Source: an uncultured Paracoccaceae bacterium
GTDB taxonomy: Bacteria > Pseudomonadota > Alphaproteobacteria > Rhodobacterales > Rhodobacteraceae
NCBI GenBank assembly: GCA_947492585.1
Contig: CANLND010000013.1
Coordinates: 52,904-116,903 of the forward strand
Length of the DNA stretch: 64,000 bases
Reading direction: 5' to 3'
The position numbers and the translations under genes are program-made. This document shows, piece by piece, positions 1 through 8,146 of the stretch (positions are counted from its first letter, which is position 1; the number at the start of each line of letters is the position of its first letter). Below the pieces are notes generated by a model. That model saw nothing but the letters and a program-made list of their open reading frames with translations. It did not search any database and was not told the DNA's origin.

Positions 1-343
1 TCACCCGTGCGACATCCGATTGTAGCATGGCAGCAGGGCTGTCCTGCACCAGCGCGGGCAATAGGCTGACGGACCACGCGTCAATCTGAACAGTCTCGCA
101 GGGCAGCTGCATCACGTTTGCTGGGAGTTTTACGCTGCGACCGGCAAAGCCGCTGGCAAAGACCGGTACACAAGGCGCCGCGTGTTCGCGCAACAGGGCC
201 TCCAGATCCGTCAGCTGGGGCGTGGCGGTCAGCGTGATCTCATGGGTGCTGACAGTTTGGGAACTCTGCATGATCCAAACTGTGATAGACTGGGCCGTAG
301 CTTCGGCAGCGATCCAATTGGGGAAAGGGGGGGGATTGGACAT
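1..343 (-). CDS. 5' part (114 residues) of a 2-dehydro-3-deoxygalactonokinase-like protein, truncated by the window edge
   Basis: An open frame runs leftward off the window with no stop. I start it at the ATG at 343-341, which has an AGAGG Shine-Dalgarno about 10 nt upstream. The protein opens MSNPPPFPNWIAAEAT and has a later segment PCVPVFASGFAGRS. These resemble the opening (WIAxDWGTSxLR) and the CGMxGxRxG segment of sugar-acid kinases of the DgoK family. The phosphate-binding DWGTS signature appears to be replaced by EATAQS, so it may be a divergent or inactive homologue. A run of eight cytosines on the coding strand (327-334) falls in the first codons. The family assignment is tentative, but the coding frame looks sound. 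Confidence 0.4.
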   Translation of the reverse strand, partial: MSNPPPFPNWIAAEATAQSITVWIMQSSQTVSTHEITLTATPQLTDLEALLREHAAPCVPVFASGFAGRSVKLPANVMQLPCETVQIDAWSVSLLPALVQDSPAAMLQSDVARV

Positions 344-721
344 CCTGTCGGACCTCTGTGATGCAGCATTTTGCCTTTCATACCTTTGGGACCTTGGCAG
401 GTAAACCAAAGGTGAGGCCTCATCTATCCGAATAGAGCAGACGCCTCATATCAAAAGTGTCAAGCGTCTGACCCTCGGTGGGTCACCTCTGCCTTTGCGT
501 GGTTTCTTGCGCCGTAAGAGCGGCCAGCCGCCGTTGATTGCGACACTCCAAAGCGTATCCTGATCTTACAAATGGAGGCGTAGCCCGCTCAGATATTTCC
601 GCCGCTGCGCCACAACTCTTCTTTGGTATTCGAGGTGATCGACGCATGCACCGGGCCCATTGGGCCGGACGAAGGCTGCGCGCCGCCTTGACCACAGAAC
701 ACGGATCAAAAGGACGACACG
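344..721. other. Gap between the partial kinase-like gene and the AraC-type regulator
   Basis: This 378-base divergent intergenic stretch must hold the promoters of both flanking genes. The only clear structure is a perfect 6-bp inverted repeat at 469-485 (listed separately). Two overlapping open frames of 70 and 89 codons exist here, but they run on opposite strands over each other. The longer one also runs into the regulator gene, and neither resembles anything I know, so I do not call them. Confidence 0.5.
469..485. promoter_or_regulatory. Perfect inverted repeat, candidate operator
   Basis: TGACCC and GGGTCA flank a 5-nt loop (TCGGT). The repeat lies midway between the divergent kinase-like and AraC-type genes. 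No T-tract follows on either strand, so an operator is more likely than a terminator. The functional reading is inference. Confidence 0.25.
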
Positions 722-1723
722 ATGCCTTTAGACCTGAACGATCATTCTGCGGTTTTTATGCAGCTCATGTCGCGCGTGTTAATCGCCCAGGGCTGCGATC
801 CCGATGAGCTGTTCGAAAACGATGCGCACCAGGACCTTATCCTGAACACGTCGGCGCCCCGACAAACGTTTCGTCAGATTGCGGGTTTTTTCGAACAGGC
901 CGCGCAGGTCGCCCAGGATCCAATGCTGGGATTGCGGCACGGCCGACAACAAGATTTTCGCCCAGCCGGATTGATCGCATATGCCGGGTCGAGCGCTGAA
1001 ACTCTTGGGGGATTTATGGCCAATGTCGCGCGGTACTTTCCGATTTACGCTCCGTCGGTGCGGGTGCAATTTGGCACGGATCGTGGCCTGCAGTTGCATA
1101 TTCACGAGCCGTCGTCGCTAAAAAAACGCCACTATATGGAGTTCTTGATGGCGCTGTTGATGCGGGCTGCCCGGCATTACACGGGCAGCGATCTTCAGGC
1201 CCGCGACGTTCGTTTTACGCATCAGGCCCCCGCCGGCCGGGATGAGTTGAATGTGTTTTTTGGCTGTGATGTGAGCTTTCACGCAGACGTAACTTCACTT
1301 GTGCTGCCAAGCAGCGCGTTGCAACGTCCGCTGACGACGGCGGACCCATATTTGCATGACCTAATTTGTTCGCTGGGGGATGATCTTTTGGCGCTTCAAT
1401 CGGCGAGGCGTGGCTCGTTTGTCACCCGGCTTGAACACGAAATTGCGGCGGCCTTGCCATCCGGAAAAATCTGCCAGAAACGGATATCAGAGACAATGGG
1501 ATTGAGCGCGCGCACCCTGTCACGGCGACTGGCGCAGCATGAGACCAGTTTCTTTGCGGTGCTGGATGGTCTGCGGCACGAACTGGCGCTGACTTATCTA
1601 TCATACGGTGACATGAACCTGACCGAAATCGCGCATGCGCTGGGCTATTCTGGGCACAGCAGTTTTTCCGAAGCGTTTAAACGCTGGACGGGGCATTCGC
1701 CGGGGCGTTTCCGAAATTTGTGA
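722..1723 (+). CDS. AraC-family transcriptional regulator with N-terminal arabinose-binding-like domain
   Basis: The protein is 333 residues. The C-terminal 75 or so residues form the double helix-turn-helix of AraC/XylS activators: the first HTH holds SARTLSRRLAQ and the second TEIAHALGYSGHSSFSEAF, followed by the usual W-T-G-x-S-P-x-x-F-R ending. The N-terminal 190 residues resemble the domain of OruR/OxyR-like AraC members of similar length (about 330 residues), which usually sense small metabolites. The start is an ATG preceded by AAAAGGACGA. The gene is transcribed toward the polysaccharide locus, about 390 bp upstream of its first gene, so it could regulate that locus or itself. The sequence does not show which. 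Confidence 0.9.
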   Translation: MPLDLNDHSAVFMQLMSRVLIAQGCDPDELFENDAHQDLILNTSAPRQTFRQIAGFFEQAAQVAQDPMLGLRHGRQQDFRPAGLIAYAGSSAETLGGFMANVARYFPIYAPSVRVQFGTDRGLQLHIHEPSSLKKRHYMEFLMALLMRAARHYTGSDLQARDVRFTHQAPAGRDELNVFFGCDVSFHADVTSLVLPSSALQRPLTTADPYLHDLICSLGDDLLALQSARRGSFVTRLEHEIAAALPSGKICQKRISETMGLSARTLSRRLAQHETSFFAVLDGLRHELALTYLSYGDMNLTEIAHALGYSGHSSFSEAFKRWTGHSPGRFRNL

Positions 1724-1813
1724 CCGCAAACATATGCGCCAAAGGAGCTGAACTTTGCATTGCGTAAAATCTAAAGACGGATTCTATCCGATTGCGCGTG
1801 GCTGAAGGTATTA

Positions 1814-1852
1814 GCGTAAACAGTTGCTATCCAGAACGGCAACTGTTCACGC
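1814..1852. promoter_or_regulatory. Long inverted repeat (14-nt arms, one mismatch)
   Basis: GCGTAAACAGTTGC at 1814-1827 pairs with GCAACTGTTCACGC at 1839-1852 with a single mismatch, around an 11-nt loop. No T-run follows. It may be the end of the AraC-type transcript or, given its dyad symmetry and its place upstream of the exoY-like gene, a regulator binding site. Confidence 0.4.
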
Positions 1853-1879
1853 AATAGTCTACGATTTTAACCAATTTCA

Positions 1880-1903
1880 TCTCAATACTGACCCAAATTG
1901 AGA
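1880..1903. promoter_or_regulatory. 7-bp perfect inverted repeat in the AT-rich region before the exoY-like gene
   Basis: TCTCAAT and ATTGAGA are separated by 10 nt. The spacing (one helical turn between half-sites) and the AT-rich setting suit an operator for a dimeric regulator. The regulator is unknown. Confidence 0.3.
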
Positions 1904-2110
1904 TTTCGCAAAACATCTTCGAATTTTATCTTAAATAGATCTTACTCGCGTTGGAGATCGTCGGCGACCCCGCCTTTGTAACCACGCGCCCAACGGGTGT
2001 TGCCGTTTGGGGGCCAGGAGAACAGTTTGATCGCTTGCACAAGCGCCTTTGTCGGGCGCAGAGCAGGACAAAGAGCAGAGCCTCAACACCGGGGCATCAG
2101 GAGCCGAAGC

Positions 2111-2899
2111 ATGAAAGACGTATGCGACACAGAGGGCGGATTTGCGATGACCCAAGGGCAAAACCGTTTCGAAACAGCGGCCACCGTTGCGCCTGTCCTG
2201 TCTGTCTCTACGGGATCTGTGGTGTCTATGGCAGGCGCGGCCTCTCCTTTTGAACCGTTACAGGCGCGCAGCGGCAAGAAACAGCGCCCCGCACGCTATG
2301 GTGTCTATGGCAAGCGCTGCCTTGATCTGCTGATTGTCGTGTTGAGCCTGCCGTTTACACTTGTGGTGGTTGGTCTGTGCGCGATGGCCCTATGGCTGGA
2401 AGGCGGCGCTCCATTTTACCGGCAAGAACGATTGGGGCAGGGAGGAAAGGTCTTTTCGATCTTGAAACTACGGACCATGGTGCGTGATGCGGATACCATG
2501 TTGGCGTATTTTCTGGACAACGATCCAGCGATGCGCGCGGAATGGGAGCAAACTCAAAAGCTCAAGAAAGATCCGCGTGTTACAAAAGTCGGCCGGGTCT
2601 TGCGGGTGACATCTTTGGATGAATTGCCACAGCTGTGGAACGTGCTGAAAGGGGAGATGAGCCTGGTTGGGCCGCGCCCCATGATGCCAGAACAACTGCC
2701 CCTGTACGGCGATCCGTCGGCCTATTTTGCACTGCGCCCTGGGATCACCGGCCTGTGGCAGGTTTCGGCTCGCAACGAAAGCAGTTTTGCCGCCCGCAAT
2801 GAACTGGATCGCCGCTATCTGGAAATCCAGTCGCTGCGCACCGACGCGACGTTGATACAACGCACTTTTGGCGTGGTGTTCAAAGGCACCGGATATTAA
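2111..2899 (+). CDS. ExoY/WbaP-family undecaprenyl-phosphate sugar transferase (priming glycosyltransferase)
   Basis: This 262-residue protein of the bacterial sugar transferase family transfers a sugar-1-phosphate to undecaprenyl phosphate, the first committed step of repeat-unit assembly at the inner membrane. Visible signatures are KRCLDL followed by a hydrophobic helix (about residues 73-95), ILKLRTM, SLDELPQLWNVL with the catalytic Asp-Glu pair, LVGPRP, and the late RPGITGLWQV. The single hydrophobic segment and short length fit the ExoY-type catalytic unit without the extra membrane domain of WbaP. I start at ATG 2111 because CAGGAG lies 7-8 nt upstream. An internal ATG at 2147 is possible. 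It is the first gene of the polysaccharide locus, so it probably fixes the first sugar. Confidence 0.9.
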   Translation: MKDVCDTEGGFAMTQGQNRFETAATVAPVLSVSTGSVVSMAGAASPFEPLQARSGKKQRPARYGVYGKRCLDLLIVVLSLPFTLVVVGLCAMALWLEGGAPFYRQERLGQGGKVFSILKLRTMVRDADTMLAYFLDNDPAMRAEWEQTQKLKKDPRVTKVGRVLRVTSLDELPQLWNVLKGEMSLVGPRPMMPEQLPLYGDPSAYFALRPGITGLWQVSARNESSFAARNELDRRYLEIQSLRTDATLIQRTFGVVFKGTGY

Positions 2900-2969
2900 C
2901 CTAGGCCATGGTGATATGGACCGCTGGTCCACGCGCCCGTGCGGTCTCTAAAACGATGGAGTGTTCGAC

Positions 2970-4016
2970 ATGAATGACCTATCAAAATCGTCAAAGCCGA
3001 CGCAGATGTTTGCGGGGGGGCAGGCGGCCGCGCCAGTGGAAGAGAAAGATAAGACTTTGGTCAATGAAAACGGGATCAAGCGATTTCATCGCCGCCGCGA
3101 TGCTGAGCCAGTGACGTCCAGCCCTCAGGCTGCGCCGGTGCAGGATTTGGATGCGGATTTCGAAGACGATGAGCTGCCAGATACGCAGTTGCCGCTTCTG
3201 ATGGACATTGAGCCTGCCGCAGAGGGTGCAAAATCCGAAATCGAACCGCCCTCTACGATCCCATCAAAGCCCGCCCGTGAGGATCGGCTGCTTGTAGAGC
3301 CCGCGCCACAGCTGCCCAGCCGAATCGCTCCGCTGTGGGATCGTATTCCGCGCATTTCCATTGATGTCAAAACCGCGCGAAAACGTCGGATGCCATGGGT
3401 TGATCTGTTTCGTGCCTCGGACAGTGCCAAGGCTGTTGATCTGTTGCGCACTCGCCTATTGCACACATTGCGCGCGCAGGGGTGGAAACGGGTCGCGATT
3501 GCATCGCCCACCAGCGGCGGCGGCGCCACGTTTTCCACTATCAATCTGGCGCAAAGCCTCGCACGGGTACCAGATTCGCGCACCTTGGTGATGGATATGA
3601 ATTTCAGAACCCCCGGTGTGGCACAGGCGCTGGGGATGTCCGCAACCGGGGACATGGCCGAGTTGTTGCAAGGGAAGACACGCCCGCAGGATCATTTGTT
3701 GCGTGTTGCCAATGGGTTGGCTGTAGGTTTGAATGGTGCAAAACGAACCGATGCCGCCGAGATTTTGCATGGCCCGCAGACCGCAGATGTGATTGATCAG
3801 ATGGTGGATGAAACCCGCGCGGATGTTGCACTGTTTGATCTGGCCCCGGTGCTGGAACATGATGATTTGTCCGCTTTTCTGCCTCAGGTTGACGGAGTGT
3901 TGCTGATTGCCGACGGAACACGCACAACCGCCAAGGATCTGGCGGCTTGCGAAAAAATTCTGTCGGGGCATACGCAGCTTCTTGGCGTGGTCCTGAACCG
4001 GGCGCGCGCGGCCTGA
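2970..4016 (+). CDS. CpsD/ExoP-type ATPase of polysaccharide synthesis with degenerate P-loop
   Basis: This 348-residue protein has the layout of the cytoplasmic BY-kinase/CpsD domain: a disordered, acidic N-terminal 120 residues, then a nucleotide-binding fold. The Walker A equivalent (about residues 179-189) reads SPTSGGGATFS, where family members have G-x-G-K-T/S, so the catalytic Lys is missing. Walker A' reads VMDMNF and Walker B ALFDLAP, keeping the Asp residues. No C-terminal tyrosine cluster is present (it ends NRARAA). GGAG lies 8 nt before the ATG at 2970, preferred over an in-frame GTG at 2961. It sits between the priming transferase and the Wzc/GumC-type membrane protein, the usual place for a CpsD partner. 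Loss of the Lys suggests a non-catalytic regulatory partner (inference). Confidence 0.8.
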   Translation: MNDLSKSSKPTQMFAGGQAAAPVEEKDKTLVNENGIKRFHRRRDAEPVTSSPQAAPVQDLDADFEDDELPDTQLPLLMDIEPAAEGAKSEIEPPSTIPSKPAREDRLLVEPAPQLPSRIAPLWDRIPRISIDVKTARKRRMPWVDLFRASDSAKAVDLLRTRLLHTLRAQGWKRVAIASPTSGGGATFSTINLAQSLARVPDSRTLVMDMNFRTPGVAQALGMSATGDMAELLQGKTRPQDHLLRVANGLAVGLNGAKRTDAAEILHGPQTADVIDQMVDETRADVALFDLAPVLEHDDLSAFLPQVDGVLLIADGTRTTAKDLAACEKILSGHTQLLGVVLNRARAA

Positions 4017-4053
4017 GCCCTGAGGCGGTTGTTCATTTTGGTACCCGTCACAG

Positions 4054-4104
4054 TTTCGCCAGTTTAATATGGTGAAATTGCTTTGGACCAAATATGCGTT
4101 TGGT
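4054..4104. promoter_or_regulatory. Two adjacent inverted repeats before the chain-length gene
   Basis: TTTCGCCA (4054-4061) pairs with TGGTGAAA (4070-4077) with one mismatch. ACCAAA (4087-4092) pairs perfectly with TTTGGT (4099-4104). Both lie in the 121-bp gap between the CpsD-like and Wzc-like genes and may be mRNA hairpins that tune downstream expression, or protein sites. There is no clear T-run. Confidence 0.3.
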
Positions 4105-4137
4105 TCCGTATGACACCTTGAAGAATAGAGCCGCTAA

Positions 4138-5403
4138 ATGGGTCCGATTTATTCGTTTCTGGATTTGCTGGATATGCTGCGCCGTCGAGCGCTGCTGATC
4201 CTTGTTGTCACCTGCCTTGGCAGTTTGATTGGGTTGGCTTTTGCAGCGCAACAGGCGCATGAATACGAATCCTCGGTGGTTATTCAGGTCACCCAGCCGC
4301 AAATTGCTGACGATCTGGCCAAATCCACTGTTGATGGCTCTTCTGCGCGGCGTATTCAATTGATTGAACAGCGGTTGATGGCGCGTGGCACGCTGCTGGA
4401 AATTGTCGAACAGTTTGGCATCTACTCAGGTTTGGCGTTGCGCCCGTCGGAAACCGTGGATCTGATGCGTCAGTCGATCGCCATCACCGGTGTGGCTGCC
4501 GCGCGCGAAGGGTTTGCAGATGACGGTACGATCTCGGTGCTGACCATCACCGCCCGGATGAGCACGCCCGAATTGGCGCAGCAGGTGGCCAATGAATTCG
4601 CCAAACGTACAATTGACCTGAGCACCCAAAGCCGAATTGAACAAGCGCGTGAGACATTGCAGTTCTTCGCTGAAAAAGAGCGTGCTTTGGCTGAGGCTTT
4701 GTCGCGTATGGAAGAACAAATTGCCGCGTATCGTGACGCCAATGATCTGACCCTGCCGGGTGGTGTTGAACTGCGCCGCAACGAAGTCGCCCAGATCAAC
4801 GAGACATTGTTGGTACTGGCGCGCGATCAGATTGCGTTGCGCCGTGCGGCAGATCAGGCTGCGGCCAATGATCGCCCGGCCACCGCGCGTCGAAAGATCG
4901 CGGAATTCAACGATCAGATGGCCAGTTTAGACGAACAGATGGCATTGCTGGCCACGCGTAAGGACGAGCTTGAAAACTCGTTGCAAACCTCGCCGCAGGT
5001 GGAGCGACAGCTGGGGGCCTTTGCCCGGCAGATGGAGCAGCTCCAGGGCGAACACAATCAGATTATCCAGCGCCGCAACGAGGCTGAGGTTGGATTTCGG
5101 CTCGAAAACTCCAGCCAGTCGGAACGCCTGACCATCATTGAAACGGCTCCAGTCCCGGATTATCCGGTGACGGGAGGGCGCAAACGATTGGTGCTCATGG
5201 GGGTCATGGGCAGTTTTGTTGTGTCGATCGCCATCGCCTTTGTGATGGAGCTGATGCAGCCGGTTTTGCGCACCGCTGAACAGATCGAACGCGAGACCGG
5301 TCTGGTGCCAGTTGCCGTCATTCCAGAGCTGACCACCGAAGCGCCGCGGCGCAGCTGGCTGTCTTTTTTGCGCGGGCGCAAAAGGGGAACTGCACGGGTG
5401 TGA
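4138..5403 (+). CDS. Wzc/GumC/ExoP-N-type chain-length determinant (polysaccharide co-polymerase)
   Basis: The 421-residue protein has the classic co-polymerase topology: a short cytoplasmic N-terminus, a membrane helix (about residues 18-37), a long periplasmic part rich in heptads (coiled coil roughly 170-320) and a second membrane helix near residues 350-370 preceded by a Pro-containing segment (ETAPVPDYPVTGGRK). It ends with a short cytoplasmic tail and lacks a fused kinase domain, which agrees with the separate CpsD-like protein encoded upstream. It controls chain length and export of Wzy-polymerised polysaccharide. Its stop codon directly abuts the stop codon of the convergent flippase gene. 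Confidence 0.88.
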   Translation: MGPIYSFLDLLDMLRRRALLILVVTCLGSLIGLAFAAQQAHEYESSVVIQVTQPQIADDLAKSTVDGSSARRIQLIEQRLMARGTLLEIVEQFGIYSGLALRPSETVDLMRQSIAITGVAAAREGFADDGTISVLTITARMSTPELAQQVANEFAKRTIDLSTQSRIEQARETLQFFAEKERALAEALSRMEEQIAAYRDANDLTLPGGVELRRNEVAQINETLLVLARDQIALRRAADQAAANDRPATARRKIAEFNDQMASLDEQMALLATRKDELENSLQTSPQVERQLGAFARQMEQLQGEHNQIIQRRNEAEVGFRLENSSQSERLTIIETAPVPDYPVTGGRKRLVLMGVMGSFVVSIAIAFVMELMQPVLRTAEQIERETGLVPVAVIPELTTEAPRRSWLSFLRGRKRGTARV

Positions 5404-6771
5404 TCAGGGGCGCATCTGCTGAAACAGATCCGCAATCTCCTGCCAATGCAGGTGCAGGGCGATGCCGCCAACCGTAAGGGTGATCACAAAACACACCAGA
5501 TCATGTTGCGGATCCCACACTTGATGTTTGCGTGCCAGATGCAAAATGACGGGATAGGTCACCACCATCGCCCCCCCCATCGCGAGAACTCCGCCGGGCA
5601 GCCCCAACCACAGAACACCGGCTAAAAACAGGCTGGTCTGGGCAATGGCGCGCACGGCGTTCAACACAAAAAACAAACGGCTGTCGCCCGCAGCCAGAGC
5701 CGCCTGATCATAAGTCATGACAATCACCGCAGGTGCGGTACACAACGCCAAAATCACGATGATAGGTCCGGCAAGCTCATAGCGTGCATCATATAACAGT
5801 CCAACCAGCCACGGCCCGGCCACTGCCAAGGTAAACAAAAGCGACAGCAATCCGCCGCTCAACCCGGCGCGCAGCATCCGCTGTTTGCGCCGATTGCTGG
5901 GGTCTGCATGGGCGGGTTTGTCGCGGTAAATAGGGATCATCAGTTTCTGGTTTACCGCATAGCCCAAAGCCATCGGAAAACTCGCCAGGAAAAAGGCGAT
6001 GTTGTAGATGCCCAGTGTTTCCAGCGGGACAAATTTCCCCAGAATTGCCCGATCTCCCTGCGAGGTGATGAACCAAAACGCGGTCGACAGGAAAATCCAT
6101 TTTCCAAATCGGATCAGCTCGTCAGCGGCCGTTTTGTTCCAGTGCAGTCGGTTGCGATGCCCCGGCAACAGGCGTTGGGCCAGCAGCAGTTTCACCGCCG
6201 ATTGCAGCACGCCGCCCACCACCAGCGCCAAAACAGATTGCGTCACCACAGCCAGAACAACCATGGCAATAAGGCTCAGAAGTTGGCTGGCCAGATCAAC
6301 CGCGGTGACACGCCCGACCAACAGATGTCGATGCGCTGTTTCAATCCGCGTTGGATTAAATCCTGCTATCGCCAGTGCACTGCCCGCAATCGGCAGATAG
6401 AGCATCAAATCGGGGGCGGCATAAAACTGTGCAATGGGCCATGCCAGCACAAAGGTCAGCGCCCACAGGATCCCACCTCGGATTACTTGCAGCGTCCACG
6501 CGGTGTCCAGAAATACCGGATCATCCCCGCGCGGGCTTTGTGCGATGGATGGACCCACGCCAATATCGGAAAACAGCGCCAATCCCACGGTGATTACGGT
6601 GACCAGCGCCATCATGCCAAAAGCTTCGGGAAACAGCAGACGCGTCAGGATCAGGTTTGACGCCAGCCGCAACGCTTGACTGCCACCATAGCCGATCAGC
6701 AGCCACGAGGCCGAGCGAAGCACGCGCGCCATTAGCCCTGCACCCTGAAAGTGTCCCAGAATTTTGGTCAT
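5404..6771 (-). CDS. Wzx/WzxC-type lipid-linked oligosaccharide flippase
   Basis: This 455-residue polytopic membrane protein belongs to the polysaccharide-transport (MATE/MVF-like) superfamily. It has about 12-14 hydrophobic helices and the N-terminal segment GSQALRLASNLILTRLLFPE, typical of the WzxC/RfbX subgroup (repetition of short loops with N-R/P-E-x-F-G). It would move undecaprenyl-linked repeat units across the inner membrane. The ATG at 6771 has GAGG 5 nt upstream; a second in-frame ATG (6732) is less well placed. It is transcribed alone, divergently from the GT4 gene. It is the only obvious exporter near the PKS/NRPS operon, so the product of that operon may use it (inference). Confidence 0.88.
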   Translation of the reverse strand: MTKILGHFQGAGLMARVLRSASWLLIGYGGSQALRLASNLILTRLLFPEAFGMMALVTVITVGLALFSDIGVGPSIAQSPRGDDPVFLDTAWTLQVIRGGILWALTFVLAWPIAQFYAAPDLMLYLPIAGSALAIAGFNPTRIETAHRHLLVGRVTAVDLASQLLSLIAMVVLAVVTQSVLALVVGGVLQSAVKLLLAQRLLPGHRNRLHWNKTAADELIRFGKWIFLSTAFWFITSQGDRAILGKFVPLETLGIYNIAFFLASFPMALGYAVNQKLMIPIYRDKPAHADPSNRRKQRMLRAGLSGGLLSLLFTLAVAGPWLVGLLYDARYELAGPIIVILALCTAPAVIVMTYDQAALAAGDSRLFFVLNAVRAIAQTSLFLAGVLWLGLPGGVLAMGGAMVVTYPVILHLARKHQVWDPQHDLVCFVITLTVGGIALHLHWQEIADLFQQMRP

Positions 6772-6937
6772 GCCCGCCTCGTGCCTGTTTTGCGCAGGCT
6801 ATGCTGTCGCGCGGGGTAGGGTCAATCAATGCGGCGGGTTTGGTTAGAATAATCGGGCAAATGTCGCGCGATCCCTTTGCACAGGACGCGTCTGGCGATA
6901 GCGTGCTGAAAAACGTCTTTGCCGGGATCGAGTTGTT

Positions 6938-8146
6938 GTGAAAATTGCCTATGTTCTGAACACTTACCCGCAGCCGTCGCACAGTTTCATTCGTCGTGAG
7001 CTTCACGCGCTGGAGCGTCAGGGGCTGCGTGTTCTCCGTCTGCCTATGCGCCCCAGCGACGCGCCATTGGTGGATCCGGGCGATCAGGCTGAGGCGGCGA
7101 AATGTGTGTATGTTTTGCACCGCGGCAAGGGCACTTTGATCAGGGCCCTATTGGGTGAACTGCGACAGCCCAAGCGGCTCGTTGACGCCCTGTGTCTGGC
7201 GGTTCGTCTGGGGCGGCGCGCCGACACCGGTGTGCTGCGGCATCTGATTTATCTGGTTGAGGCGGCCTATGTGAAGCAGCGCTGCGCCGCCGATGGTGTC
7301 CAGCATATGCACGCTCATTTTGGCACCAATGCCACTGCCGTTGCCTTGCTTGCACACGCGCTTGGCGGGCCCACTTACAGTTTTACCACCCATGGCCCCG
7401 AAGAATTTGATGCCCCAGTTGCGCTGTCTTTGGGGGAGAAGGCCAACCGCGCGGCCTTTGCCGTTGCGATCAGCAGTTTTGGCCGCAGCCAGCTGGCCCG
7501 CTGGGCTGAGTTTGGCGCTTGGGAGCGATTAAAGGTGGTACATTGCGGTATTGAACCCGCCAAATTTGACGCGCCTGCGCCGCTGCCGGACGGAGATCTG
7601 CGGCTGGCCGCAATTGGTCGATTTGTTGAGCAAAAAGGCCAGATGGTGCTGGTGCAGGCCTTGGCCGATCTGGTGAAAACCCACCCGCGCGTGCGCCTGT
7701 CTTTGATCGGCGATGGTGAGATGCGCGCCGATCTTGAAGCTGCGATTTCTGCCAACGGCTTGCAGGATCACGTCACCCTGACCGGTTGGTTGGCCGAAGC
7801 TGAGGTACGCGCAGAACTGGCGCGTGCACAGGCGCTTGTTATGCCGTCTTTTGCCGAGGGCCTGCCTATGGTGGTGATGGAGGCGATGGCCGCCGCGCGC
7901 CCCGTGGTCGCGACCTATGTTGCGGGCACGCCGGAACTGGTGCTGGCGGGGGAAACCGGGTGGTTGGTGCCTGCCGGGGACCCTGTTTTGCTGGCCGAGG
8001 CATTGCGCGAGGTGGCCGAGACCCCCCATGCAGACCTTGTTCAGATGGGACAACTGGCCCGCGCGCGCGTGTTGCAACGCCATGACTGTGATGTAGAGGC
8101 AGCCAAACTGGCCACGTTGTTTCGTGACGCCGTTGCGCGAGGTTAG
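6938..8146 (+). CDS. GT4-family glycosyltransferase (WcaL/colanic-acid type)
   Basis: This 402-residue retaining GT-B enzyme has an N-terminal acceptor-side domain beginning MKIAYVLNTYPQPSHSFI, typical of WcaL/AmsK-like transferases of colanic acid-type polymers. The C-terminal nucleotide-sugar domain holds GRFVEQKG and the E-x7-E motif in PSFAEGLPMVVMEAM. The start is GTG at 6938. The stop overlaps the stop of the convergent GT2 gene by 4 nt. It should add one sugar to the growing lipid-linked unit on the cytoplasmic face. The sugar donor cannot be read from sequence. Confidence 0.88.
   Translation: MKIAYVLNTYPQPSHSFIRRELHALERQGLRVLRLPMRPSDAPLVDPGDQAEAAKCVYVLHRGKGTLIRALLGELRQPKRLVDALCLAVRLGRRADTGVLRHLIYLVEAAYVKQRCAADGVQHMHAHFGTNATAVALLAHALGGPTYSFTTHGPEEFDAPVALSLGEKANRAAFAVAISSFGRSQLARWAEFGAWERLKVVHCGIEPAKFDAPAPLPDGDLRLAAIGRFVEQKGQMVLVQALADLVKTHPRVRLSLIGDGEMRADLEAAISANGLQDHVTLTGWLAEAEVRAELARAQALVMPSFAEGLPMVVMEAMAAARPVVATYVAGTPELVLAGETGWLVPAGDPVLLAEALREVAETPHADLVQMGQLARARVLQRHDCDVEAAKLATLFRDAVARG

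Larger units (their letters stand above)
1724..2110. other. Gap upstream of the polysaccharide locus with two inverted repeats
   Basis: This 387-base non-coding stretch is visibly AT-richer than its flanks, especially 1860-1945. It precedes the first gene of the polysaccharide locus and very likely contains its promoter. Two inverted repeats, 1814-1852 and 1880-1903, are listed separately. I see no convincing small gene. Confidence 0.6.

Noticed and set aside
483..807. Two opposing open frames of 70 and 89 codons before the AraC-type gene
   Set aside because: They overlap each other antisense and one runs into the regulator gene; neither resembles a known protein.
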